From DASZIT01 sp036264255 (lineage in GTDB: Bacteria; Actinomycetota; Acidimicrobiia; Acidimicrobiales; RAAP-2): a stretch of DNA of 12,510 nucleotides. How positions within the stretch are numbered: the first letter of the stretch is position 1; every line of letters begins with the position of its first letter. Below, in pieces: positions 6,824 through 12,510 of this stretch. Location: contig DATARI010000140.1 in NCBI GenBank assembly GCA_036264255.1, positions 1-12,510 of the forward strand, given 5' to 3'. A program made the position numbers and the translations under genes. The notes under the pieces are model-generated. The model did no database searches, was not told the origin of the DNA, and saw only the letters and a program-made list of their open reading frames with translations.

Positions 6824-8217
6824 CCGTGTCCGTACCCGAAGTCGCCGCCGAGACCGTCCGCAAGAAGCCACTGGTGGTGATCGCCGGACGCCCGAATGTC
6901 GGCAAGTCGACGCTGGTCAACCGCATCGTGGGCCGGCGGGCGGCGGTGGTCGAGGAACGTTCCGGGGTCACCCGGGACCGCAAGGAACTCGACGCCGAGT
7001 GGTGCGGTCATGCCTTCACCGTGGTGGACACCGGCGGCTGGCTGTCCACCGACGACCCTCTCGACGCCCAGGTGAGCGCCCAGGCGGAGCGGGCGGTGGC
7101 CGACGCCGACGTGGTGCTCCTGGTGGTGGACGTCACCGTCGGTCTCATCGACGAGGACATGGCCGTGGCCAGGTTCCTCAAGCGGTCGGGCCGCCCGGTG
7201 CGGGTGGTGGTCAACAAGGTCGACTCCTCCCAACGCGAATCCGATGCCTGGGAAGCGGTGTCGTTGGGACTGGGGGATCCCTGGCCGGTGAGCGCCCTCC
7301 ATGGCCGGGGCACCGGTGACCTGCTGGACGACGTGGTCCGGTTGCTCCCCGACCTCGATGCGGTGGACGCCACCCCGGAGGGCGACGACAGCGGCAGCGA
7401 AGGCGGCCGGCAGGGGAGTGGCCCGATGATCCCGCGGGTGGCCTTGGTCGGTCGACCCAACGTCGGGAAGTCGACCCTGTTCAACCGGCTGGTGGGGGAC
7501 GAACGCTCGATCACCCACGACGCGCCGGGGACCACCCGGGACGCGGTGGACACGGTGGTGGAGACGCCGGAGGGGACCGTCTGCTTCATCGACACCGCCG
7601 GGATGCGCCGCAAGTCACGGACCGAACGCGGCACCGAGTACTTCTCGGTCCTCCGCGCCCTCGAAGCGTTGGACCGGGCCGACATCGCCCTCCTGATCAT
7701 CGACGCCACCCTGGGAGTCACCCACCAGGACCAGCGGCTGGCCGAGCGGGTGGCGGCCGCCGGATGCCCGACGGTCGTGGTGCTGAACAAGTGGGAGCTG
7801 ATCCCCACCGAGGACCGGCCGGACATCCTCACCGACATCGGTGACCGGTTGGCCTTCCTGGGTGACGCCCCGGTGCTGAAGATCAGCGCCCTGTCGGGTC
7901 TCGGTGTGCACCACATCCTGCCGGCGGTGGCGTCGGCGGAGGAGGCCTATCACTCACGCATCCCGACCGGCGAGCTCAATCGGGCCATGAAGTCGATCCA
8001 GATGGCCCATCCTCCGGTGGGGGCGAAGATCCAGTACGCGGTGCAGGGCGCCAACGACCCGCCGACCTTCACCCTGTTCACCAACGGGCGGCTGCAGCCG
8101 ACCTATCTGCGCTACGTGGAGCGGGGATTGCGTGAGCGCTTCGAGTTGGGGCCGACACCCATCAAGCTGCGGGTGCGGGCCAAAGGCCCCAACGGAGGTG
8201 GGGGGCGTCGGAGGTGA
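6820..8217 (+). CDS. der: Ribosome biogenesis GTPase Der (EngA)
   Basis: Double-GTPase that assists assembly of the large ribosomal subunit. The 465 residues contain two complete G domains. The first has GRPNVGKST (23-31), DTGG (70-73) and NKVD (132-135). The second has GRPNVGKST (211-219), DTAG (258-261) and NKWE (323-326). An acidic glycine/serine-rich linker at about 180-205 joins them. The C-terminal KH-like domain (about 370-455) includes QMAHPPVGAKIQY and ends in a glycine/arginine-rich tail. Length and domain order are as expected, and no G-motif residue looks lost. The ATG overlaps the DUF512 stop by 4 bases. GGAGG at the end of this gene serves the small zinc-ribbon gene, which starts 4 bases after the der stop codon. 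Confidence 0.96.
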   Translation: MTVSVPEVAAETVRKKPLVVIAGRPNVGKSTLVNRIVGRRAAVVEERSGVTRDRKELDAEWCGHAFTVVDTGGWLSTDDPLDAQVSAQAERAVADADVVLLVVDVTVGLIDEDMAVARFLKRSGRPVRVVVNKVDSSQRESDAWEAVSLGLGDPWPVSALHGRGTGDLLDDVVRLLPDLDAVDATPEGDDSGSEGGRQGSGPMIPRVALVGRPNVGKSTLFNRLVGDERSITHDAPGTTRDAVDTVVETPEGTVCFIDTAGMRRKSRTERGTEYFSVLRALEALDRADIALLIIDATLGVTHQDQRLAERVAAAGCPTVVVLNKWELIPTEDRPDILTDIGDRLAFLGDAPVLKISALSGLGVHHILPAVASAEEAYHSRIPTGELNRAMKSIQMAHPPVGAKIQYAVQGANDPPTFTLFTNGRLQPTYLRYVERGLRERFELGPTPIKLRVRAKGPNGGGGRRR

Positions 8218-8220
8218 GCG

Positions 8221-8418
8221 GTGCCCTGGTGTGAGGAATGCGACCAGCGCCTCGAGGCTGATGAAGTCGCCGAAGACGGTACCTGCCCGACCTGTGGCTC
8301 CGAGACGGTCGAGCACCGCGGCACCCCGTGGTACTTCAAGTTCATGCTGGTGGCGTCGGTCATCTACCTCGGGTGGCGGGCCTTCCAGGGCGTGACCTGG
8401 GTCGTCCATCACGTCTGA
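8221..8418 (+). CDS. Small zinc-ribbon membrane protein
   Basis: A 65-residue protein of unknown function. Cys4-X2-Cys7 and Cys22-X2-Cys25 (CEEC and CPTC) form a likely zinc ribbon. A hydrophobic segment at about 39-60 follows and could be a single membrane helix, ending in a short VVHHV tail. The GTG start is 6 bases after GGAGG (8210-8214), a strong ribosome-binding site inside the end of der. The three-base gap from the der stop suggests a shared mRNA. By position it may have a role linked to Der or the translation apparatus, but nothing in the sequence proves that. A rubredoxin-like metal site is less likely because the spacing is short and the CPxCG pattern appears once. Confidence 0.75.
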   Translation: MPWCEECDQRLEADEVAEDGTCPTCGSETVEHRGTPWYFKFMLVASVIYLGWRAFQGVTWVVHHV

Positions 8419-8540
8419 GGCGGAGGCGCCGGGGGAGCGTGGGCGGCGACAGCATGTCGAGTCATCCCCTGGAAACTGATTGGGCCGAACCGGACGATGG
8501 AGAAGGATCGCCACATCGCCTTCCCGCCCGGGCCGAGGGC

Positions 8541-8546
8541 TAGCAT
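8541..8546 (+). promoter_or_regulatory. -10-like hexamer before the DUF4190-type gene
   Basis: TAGCAT lies 38 bases before the GTG at 8585 in the 166-base gap after the zinc-ribbon gene. A start about 7 bases downstream would leave a leader of roughly 30 bases that includes the purine-rich AAAGGCGG ribosome-binding site. No clear -35 element is seen. Confidence 0.35.
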
Positions 8547-8584
8547 CCTGGGCGCCAAACCCGGCAATGTGAAAGGCGGTCCAG

Positions 8585-9550
8585 GTGAGCGATGTCAGCC
8601 AGGGCGAGGGATGGTGGCAGGCCTCGGATTACAAGTGGTACCCGCCGGAGACCCATCCCCAGTACGTCGCCCCGACAGCATCGCCTGACCAACCCTCCGA
8701 GCCACCCGCTTCGGTCGAACCCGAGCAACCGGCCGGCAGCCTGGAGTTCGGCAGCTGGCCATCCCTCCCGCCCGATCTGGAGCCAACCGCGCCGCCGCCG
8801 GATCCTTTCGCCGCCTCCCAACCAGCGGTGCCGCCGCCCCCGGCGCCGGGTCAGGTAGCGCCACCCGTCCTGCCCCCCGCGGAGTATCCGCCCATCGACC
8901 CGGGCTACGCCGGGGCCGGTCCCCAGTTTCCCCCGGCGGGCCCTCCGCCCGGCTGGATCCCGAACCCGGTGCCGCCGGTCAACTCGACCAACGGCCTGGC
9001 CATCGCCTCCCTGGTGCTGGGCATCGTCTGGCTGGCCGGAATCGGCTCGATCCTCGCCGTCGTCTTCGGGTTCGTCGCCAGGAAGCAGATCCGGGCTCGA
9101 CATCAGAACGGAAACGGCATGGCTCTTGCCGGTATCATCCTCGGCTGGATCGGGGTCGGCGTGCTCATCCTCGCCATCATCGGGGCGGCCACGTCGTCCA
9201 GTTCCAACAACCAGACGGTCAAGTTGACGGTGATCACCTATGGCCGGCCGTGTGCCAGCTCGCTGTTCAACGAGGGGACGACCAAGGTCGTGGCCAGCAA
9301 CAGCGGCACTCAGTTGGCCACCGTGAACCTCAGCCACGGTGCGAACGGCTCGGCCAGCCTGAACAGTGGCACCCAGGTCTCGACGTGCACCTACAGCGCC
9401 ACCATGGTGTTGAAGGACAATCTCAGCGGCTACACCTTCATGGTTGGCGGCAACCGGCCGCTGACGTTCTCCCGTTCCGAGATGGAAAACGACAACTGGC
9501 AGCCGGGAATCACCTTCGGTTGCCCCGCCGATCTCCAGGGCGGTTGCTGA
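8585..9550 (+). CDS. Proline-rich DUF4190-type membrane protein
   Basis: A 321-residue envelope protein of unknown function. The N-terminus carries a tryptophan-rich tag, GWWQASDYKWYPPE (9-22), which I associate with Acidimicrobiia membrane proteins and which recalls DUF2510-type tags. A proline-rich, acidic, low-complexity stretch follows to about 135. Residues about 138-200 form two hydrophobic helices (138-163 and 178-200) with the DUF4190-like pattern NGLAIASLVLGI...NGNGMALAGIILGW, joined by a basic loop (RKQIRARHQ). The C-terminal 115 residues are polar, rich in Ser, Thr and Asn, and contain Cys223, Cys268, Cys313 and Cys321, which may form disulfides if extracytoplasmic. The GTG start is preceded by AAAGGCGG. 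The only charged basic residue before the first helix is Lys17. DUF4190 is a domain label, not a function. Confidence 0.75.
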   Translation: MSDVSQGEGWWQASDYKWYPPETHPQYVAPTASPDQPSEPPASVEPEQPAGSLEFGSWPSLPPDLEPTAPPPDPFAASQPAVPPPPAPGQVAPPVLPPAEYPPIDPGYAGAGPQFPPAGPPPGWIPNPVPPVNSTNGLAIASLVLGIVWLAGIGSILAVVFGFVARKQIRARHQNGNGMALAGIILGWIGVGVLILAIIGAATSSSSNNQTVKLTVITYGRPCASSLFNEGTTKVVASNSGTQLATVNLSHGANGSASLNSGTQVSTCTYSATMVLKDNLSGYTFMVGGNRPLTFSRSEMENDNWQPGITFGCPADLQGGC

Positions 9551-9563
9551 GCGGTCGCGAAGG

Positions 9564-9576
9564 CGCGGGAACCGCG
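9564..9576 (+). terminator. Weak hairpin after the DUF4190-type gene
   Basis: CGCGG and CCGCG form a 5-bp stem with a GAA loop, 13 bases after the stop codon. The downstream bases contain only a short TTT, so this would be a poor intrinsic terminator. It may be chance in GC-rich DNA. Confidence 0.2.
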
Positions 9577-9703
9577 GCGGGCCTTTCGAACCTGGCCATC
9601 TTCGACCATCCGAGATCCTGACTTTGCCGTATTCGCAGGTGATCGGGCGTGTATCGTCACTCCGTCTGTCCTACCGGTGTCACCCCGATAGCGAGGAGGG
9701 AAC

Positions 9704-11014
9704 ATGGCGGAGCGCATCGACCGACGCTCATTTTTGGCCCGGGGAGCTGTCACCGGAGCCGGGATCGTCGCCCTCGGCGCCGGCGGAGGGTTGCTCGAAG
9801 CCTGCAGCTCCAACTCCAGCACACCCCCGTCCGGAGGAACGTCACACGTCCCGGTTCCTTCGGCGGACCCGGCACAATCGGCTGCCATCGAAACAGTCGT
9901 GCAGGCTCAAATGAAGCAGCTCCACCTGCGGGCCGCCCTCGTGCGGGTCACCGTCGATGGCAAGGAGATCCACACCAACGCCTATGGCGAGTCCATGACC
10001 GGCGTGCCCGCCACCATCGATATGCATTTCCGAAATGGCGCGGTGGCGATCGCCTATGTCGCCACTCTGCTGCTGGTGCTCGTCGATGAGAAGAAAGTGA
10101 GCTTGGACGACAAGGCCTCGAAGTGGGTTCCGGAAATCCCTCACAGCGACGAGGTCACGCTCGGTCAACTCGCGCAGATGACGAGTGGCTACCCCGACTA
10201 CGTGCTCGGGAACATTCCAGTCGACATGATGATCGAAAACGACCCTTACCGGCAATGGACACCCCAGGAGCTGCTGGCCACGGTGACCTCGAAGCCGCTC
10301 CTCTACCCACCCGGGACGAACTGGAATTATGCCCACACCAACTACCTCATCCTTGGCCTCGCGCTCGAGAAGGTCGCGGGAAAGAAGATGGAGGACCTCA
10401 TGCAGGAAAAGGTCCTCGGCCCCCTCGGGCTGACGAACACCTCCGGCAACAAGGGGACTCCAACCATCCCCGAACCGGTGCTGCACGCCTTCACCTCCGA
10501 ACGCCGCTCCTACCTGGGCATCCCCGACGGGACCCGCTTCTACGAAGACTCCACCTTCTGGAACCCGTCATGGACGATCACCCAGGGAGCCATCCAGACG
10601 TCCGACATCTACGACCTGGACACGACGGCGAAGGCCATCGGCACCGGCAAGCTGCTCTCCCGGGACTCGTACCAGAAGATGGTCTCGACCGCCCTCCGCG
10701 GCAAGACGACCAAGCTGCCGGACGCTCCGACGAGCCTCGTCCAAGGCGATCGGTACGCCTACGGTCTGGGCATCATCACCACCGGCGACTGGCTGGTGCA
10801 GTCGCCACTGTTCTCGGGTGAAGCGGGTGCCTTTGCCTACCTCCCGTCGAAGAAGGCTGCCGTGTCGGTGGCAGTGACGATGGCCGAGGATGCGTTCCTA
10901 CCGGACGGGTCGTACAAGCCGGAGATCGACGGCAACGCCGGTGACATGCTGTGGCGGCAGATCGCCGCCACAGTCGTGCCCAACGACGCCCCTCCACCCC
11001 GGCAGGCCTTGTAG
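9704..11014 (+). CDS. Tat-exported lipoprotein with beta-lactamase/DD-peptidase fold, probable pseudoenzyme
   Basis: The 436 residues start with a twin-arginine signal (DRRSFLARG, 6-14), a hydrophobic stretch, and a lipobox-like LLEAC with Cys34 as the likely lipidated residue, so it is probably anchored outside the membrane. The rest resembles serine beta-lactamase-family (class C/DD-peptidase) proteins: LVDEKKVSLDDKASKWVPEI (126-145), LAQMTSGYPDY (156-166), YPPGTNWNYAHTNYLILG (201-218), and MQEKVLGPLGLTNT (233-246). The catalytic motifs are replaced. The expected SxxK (GSxTK) reads GAVAI at 112-116, YxN reads YAH at 209-211, and the C-terminal HxG region reads SGEAG at 371-375. Hydrolase or transferase activity by the usual serine mechanism is therefore unlikely; a binding or sensing role is inference. 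AGGAGG (9694-9699) ends 4 bases before the ATG, a very strong ribosome-binding site. Frame and codon use look intact, so this is not a decayed gene. Confidence 0.85.
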   Translation: MAERIDRRSFLARGAVTGAGIVALGAGGGLLEACSSNSSTPPSGGTSHVPVPSADPAQSAAIETVVQAQMKQLHLRAALVRVTVDGKEIHTNAYGESMTGVPATIDMHFRNGAVAIAYVATLLLVLVDEKKVSLDDKASKWVPEIPHSDEVTLGQLAQMTSGYPDYVLGNIPVDMMIENDPYRQWTPQELLATVTSKPLLYPPGTNWNYAHTNYLILGLALEKVAGKKMEDLMQEKVLGPLGLTNTSGNKGTPTIPEPVLHAFTSERRSYLGIPDGTRFYEDSTFWNPSWTITQGAIQTSDIYDLDTTAKAIGTGKLLSRDSYQKMVSTALRGKTTKLPDAPTSLVQGDRYAYGLGIITTGDWLVQSPLFSGEAGAFAYLPSKKAAVSVAVTMAEDAFLPDGSYKPEIDGNAGDMLWRQIAATVVPNDAPPPRQAL

Positions 11015-11022
11015 AGCCGCCC

Positions 11023-11036
11023 CACACGTAGGTGTG
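11023..11036 (+). terminator. Small hairpin after the lipoprotein gene
   Basis: CACAC and GTGTG form a 5-bp stem around a GTAG loop, starting 9 bases after the stop codon. There is no T-tract, so an intrinsic terminator is only weakly supported. Confidence 0.2.
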
Positions 11037-11148
11037 CCGGCCCCGACGAACACCAGAACTTGCAGTGGTCGAGCGGCGGGTCACGGGGTCATTCCGTAGC
11101 TGCTCTCCTCTTCCGTTGCTGGGGTCGGAGGCCCGTTGACGGATGGGG

Positions 11149-11154
11149 TAGCCT
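11149..11154 (+). promoter_or_regulatory. -10-like hexamer upstream of tRNA-Pro
   Basis: TAGCCT matches the hexamer found before ispH and the DUF512 gene. A start about 7 bases downstream would give a precursor with roughly 90 bases before the mature tRNA. A TTGACG at 11136-11141 is only 7 bases upstream, too close to act as its -35. Confidence 0.35.
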
Positions 11155-11202
11155 GACCGTTCTGGTCATTTCCTTACGAATCCGGGTGGGTGAGTGGCGA
11201 AG

Positions 11203-11242
11203 CGGTCAGATGGCCGGAAGCTTGAGATTGAGCTTCTGACTG
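11203..11242 (+). other. Structured 5' leader next to tRNA-Pro
   Basis: CGGTCAGA (11203-11210) pairs with TCTGACTG (11235-11242) with one G-U pair, and inside it AGCT (11219-11222) pairs with AGCT (11231-11234) around an 8-base loop. An alternative fold pairs GAAGCT (11217-11222) with AGCTTC (11231-11236). The structure ends 11 bases before the mature tRNA. It may be a pre-tRNA leader fold, or the D-arm-like start of a lost tRNA; it lacks a T-arm and a 3' acceptor strand. Confidence 0.3.
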
Positions 11243-11253
11243 GCAGTTGTTTG

Positions 11254-11328
11254 CGGGCTGTGGCGCAGCTTGGTTAGCGCGCTTGACTGGGGGTCAAGAG
11301 GTCCCGGGTTCAAATCCCGGCAGCCCGA
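11254..11328 (+). tRNA. tRNA-Pro (anticodon GGG)
   Basis: The 75 bases fold into a full cloverleaf. The acceptor CGGGCTG pairs perfectly with CAGCCCG. The D stem is GCGC/GCGC with a 10-base loop, the anticodon stem CTTGA/TCAAG, the anticodon loop CTGGGGG, the variable loop AGGTC, and the T stem CCGGG/CCCGG with loop TTCAAAT. T33 is followed by GGG, reading CCC proline codons, and the base after the anticodon is G, usual for tRNA-Pro. The first base pair C1-G72 with A73 is the bacterial tRNA-Pro identity pattern. The CCA end is not encoded (CG follows the discriminator base), so it must be added after transcription. Confidence 0.95.
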
Positions 11329-11339
11329 CGCACGTAGGT

Positions 11340-11364
11340 ACAGGTCAGGGGCCTGTGGGCGCCC
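11340..11364 (+). terminator. Possible hairpins after tRNA-Pro
   Basis: ACAGG (11340-11344) and CCTGT (11352-11356) form a 5-bp stem, followed directly by the palindrome GGGCGCCC (11357-11364). No T-tract follows. The remaining bases to 11540 hold no gene or site that I can support. Confidence 0.2.
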
Positions 11365-11540
11365 GTGAGTCGTTCGTCGTGGGCGATCGTCGCTGACTAC
11401 GGTCGTCGTGCCGGTGCTCATAGGCATGTTCTGAACCTAGGGTGCCTTGCCTGCCGGTCAGTGGCGCCTATTCGATAGCACTGGTCAGGGTGTCGGTGGT
11501 ACCCGTTGTCGTGAGCTCTGACGCTAACCTCAGTAGCCAC

Positions 11541-12338
11541 CTATACGGGCGGCAGCTCGGTGGATTCGCCGTTTCCGGACCCGTTGGATCGAATGGCGTC
11601 GATGTCGCTCGAGCTACCGATGAGTACGAGCTCGTCCCCAGGCTGCAACACCGTGTTTCCGTTGGGCACTACCAGATCCCGATTCCGCTGGATGGTGGTC
11701 ACGATGACACTCAGGGGCAATCTGGACTGGCGAAGAGACCGGCCCGCCAAAGGCGATCCGGCATCGATGAGCAACCTGTCGGTGCCAGCGGTGTCACCTC
11801 CGGCGTTCATCTTCTGGAGGCTGGCAAGGAGGCCTAATCGGTAGCCCCTGACGACATCCGAGATGGCGATGGTCCCGACCACCTTGCGTTCGACGTCGAG
11901 AACCGGTACCCAGTGGTCCGTGGCGGTCGTCATGGCATCGATGGCGACATCGAGATGAGCCACCTCGGACACCGTAGGAGCAGCCACGTCCACGAATGAT
12001 CCGAGTTGGCGTTGGCCACCGTCCCCATTTCTCCGGAGGCTCTGCAGGGACACGGTCCCCTCGAACCGCCCCTTTCCATCCACGACTGGCGCTCCGGAAA
12101 GTCCCTCGTGCTCGAGCCGTTGGCGAGCCACCTCCACCGAAGTCGCGCCAGTGACCACCAGACGTGGGGGGGCCATCGCGGTTCGGACCGGGACGGCGGC
12201 GAGGACAGGCATGCCCACGAGGATCTGCTGGGCGGGCGCGTCTGCTCTCGACCTCAACTGGCTCCGGTAAATGGTGTCGTCAACTAGCAGAGAAAGCCAG
12301 GTCAACAGGTGCGTGGTAGCCGCGACCGTTCTGACCAA
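11541..12338 (-). CDS. CBS-CBS-TrkA_C tail of a CLC-type chloride channel, 5'-truncated
   Basis: The 265-residue frame begins with a TTG. Its first 18 residues are hydrophobic (ATTHLLTWLSLLV), followed by DTIYRSQLRSRADAP (21-35), which resembles the end of the last membrane helix and the linker of CLC chloride channels. Two CBS domains follow (about 46-102 and 115-168; WVPVLDVERKVVGTIAISDV is typical). A TrkA_C/RCK_C domain (about 186-249) contains SLRQSRLPLSVIVTTIQR and LQPGDELVLIG. CBS pairs usually bind adenine nucleotides and TrkA_C domains bind small ligands, so this is a regulatory tail. The roughly 400-residue channel part that should precede it is absent: a TGA stop lies in frame at 12350-12348, where base composition also changes. 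It is probably a truncated gene or a chimeric sequence end; an independent cytoplasmic CBS/TrkA_C protein is the alternative. Confidence 0.65.
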   Translation of the reverse strand: MVRTVAATTHLLTWLSLLVDDTIYRSQLRSRADAPAQQILVGMPVLAAVPVRTAMAPPRLVVTGATSVEVARQRLEHEGLSGAPVVDGKGRFEGTVSLQSLRRNGDGGQRQLGSFVDVAAPTVSEVAHLDVAIDAMTTATDHWVPVLDVERKVVGTIAISDVVRGYRLGLLASLQKMNAGGDTAGTDRLLIDAGSPLAGRSLRQSRLPLSVIVTTIQRNRDLVVPNGNTVLQPGDELVLIGSSSDIDAIRSNGSGNGESTELPPV

Positions 12339-12510
12339 AGCAGGACTTCAGGGATATAAAAACAGCGCAGCGCAAATGGACGAGGACGTCCGCATTTGCA
12401 AAATGACCCACACCAACAAAAATTGCGTGTCGTGTCATAGCGGGTCGCCGTCCTCGGCGGCGCTGACAATGCCCAAGGGCGTCAATATTATTCCGCAAGA
12501 GCCAACCAAG
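12271..12510 (+). CDS. Partial open frame with a CxxCH haem-binding motif, runs off the window
   Basis: After a TAA stop (12268-12270), an ATG at 12271 opens a frame that stays open for 80 codons to the end of the window. Near its end are HTNKNCVSCHSGSP and MPKGVNIIP; CVSCH is a CxxCH motif as used for covalent haem in c-type cytochromes. From 12340 the codons use G or C at the third position in about two thirds of cases, clearly below the neighbouring genes. The part before about 12338 is antisense to the CLC tail, so the true start may lie elsewhere, for example the ATG at 12376, or be missing because of a junction. I do not recognise the protein family. A single CxxCH in a partial frame is weak evidence for a cytochrome. 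Confidence 0.3.
   Translation, partial: MVSSTSRESQVNRCVVAATVLTKAGLQGYKNSAAQMDEDVRICKMTHTNKNCVSCHSGSPSSAALTMPKGVNIIPQEPTK
12372..12399. repeat. Imperfect inverted repeat in the low-GC end
   Basis: GCAAATG (12372-12378) pairs with CATTTGC (12393-12399), and inside it GACG (12379-12382) pairs with CGTC (12387-12390) around the loop AGGA, leaving a 2-base CG bulge: an 11-bp hairpin. On the minus strand it is followed within about 12 bases by a run of five T, so it could act as a terminator in that direction. It lies inside the open CxxCH frame, so chance is possible. Confidence 0.35.

Noticed and set aside
8497..8688. 63-codon + strand frame between the zinc-ribbon and DUF4190-type genes
   Set aside because: It crosses the start of the well-supported gene at 8585 in another frame and has no motif. 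The proline- and arginine-rich content looks like a shadow.
11136..11154. TTGACG plus TAGCCT as a complete -35/-10 promoter
   Set aside because: The two hexamers are only 7 bases apart, far from the usual 16-18, so they cannot form one promoter. Only the -10-like hexamer is reported.
11185..11253. A second complete tRNA before tRNA-Pro
   Set aside because: The D-arm-like start is suggestive, but there is no T-arm, no 3' acceptor strand and too little room. I kept it only as a structured leader.
12280..12498. 72-codon minus-strand frame starting with TTG
   Set aside because: It overlaps the CLC-tail frame and has no recognisable motif. The + strand reading of the same bases gives a more protein-like sequence with CxxCH.
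1..12510. CRISPR array, insertion sequence or attachment repeat
   Set aside because: I saw no spaced direct repeats, no transposase motifs, and no second copy of the tRNA-Pro 3' end that would mark an integrated element.

Overview
The window is high-GC bacterial chromosome with strong G/C bias at third codon positions, GTG and ATG starts, and Shine-Dalgarno-led and apparently leaderless genes side by side. Gene order and protein style point to Actinomycetota. The tryptophan-rich N-terminal tag of the DUF4190-type protein at 8585 suggests class Acidimicrobiia; the phylum is well supported, the class is inference.

Region 1 (32-4187, + strand) is a tightly overlapped housekeeping operon: AroH-type chorismate mutase, TyrA with an ACT domain, EPSP synthase (AroA), cytidylate kinase (Cmk) and a PlsC-type acyltransferase. 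Most junctions are 4-base ATGA or GTGA overlaps. AroA leads to chorismate, AroH converts it to prephenate, and TyrA moves prephenate toward tyrosine. Cmk and PlsC serve nucleotide and phospholipid synthesis.

Region 2 (4188-5270, - strand) is ispH, the last step of the MEP isoprenoid pathway. Its stop codon directly abuts the plsC stop codon.

Region 3 (5354-8418, + strand) is a DUF512 PDZ/radical-SAM-like protein, the ribosome-assembly GTPase Der, and a 65-residue zinc-ribbon membrane protein, closely coupled. ispH and the DUF512 gene diverge from an 83-base gap in which each start codon sits exactly 6 bases after a TAGCCT -10-like hexamer. This suggests two back-to-back leaderless promoters.

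Region 4 (8585-11014, + strand) has two envelope genes: a proline-rich DUF4190-type membrane protein, and a Tat-exported lipoprotein with a beta-lactamase/DD-peptidase fold whose catalytic motifs have all been replaced (a probable pseudoenzyme).

Region 5 (11015-12510) has a tRNA-Pro(GGG) preceded by a structured leader. After it, on the - strand, comes the CBS-CBS-TrkA_C tail of a CLC-type chloride channel whose membrane part is missing. At about 12338 the reading frame closes and base composition becomes less GC-rich. The last ~170 bases hold an open + strand frame with a CxxCH haem-binding motif that runs off the window. This end looks like a recombination or assembly junction.
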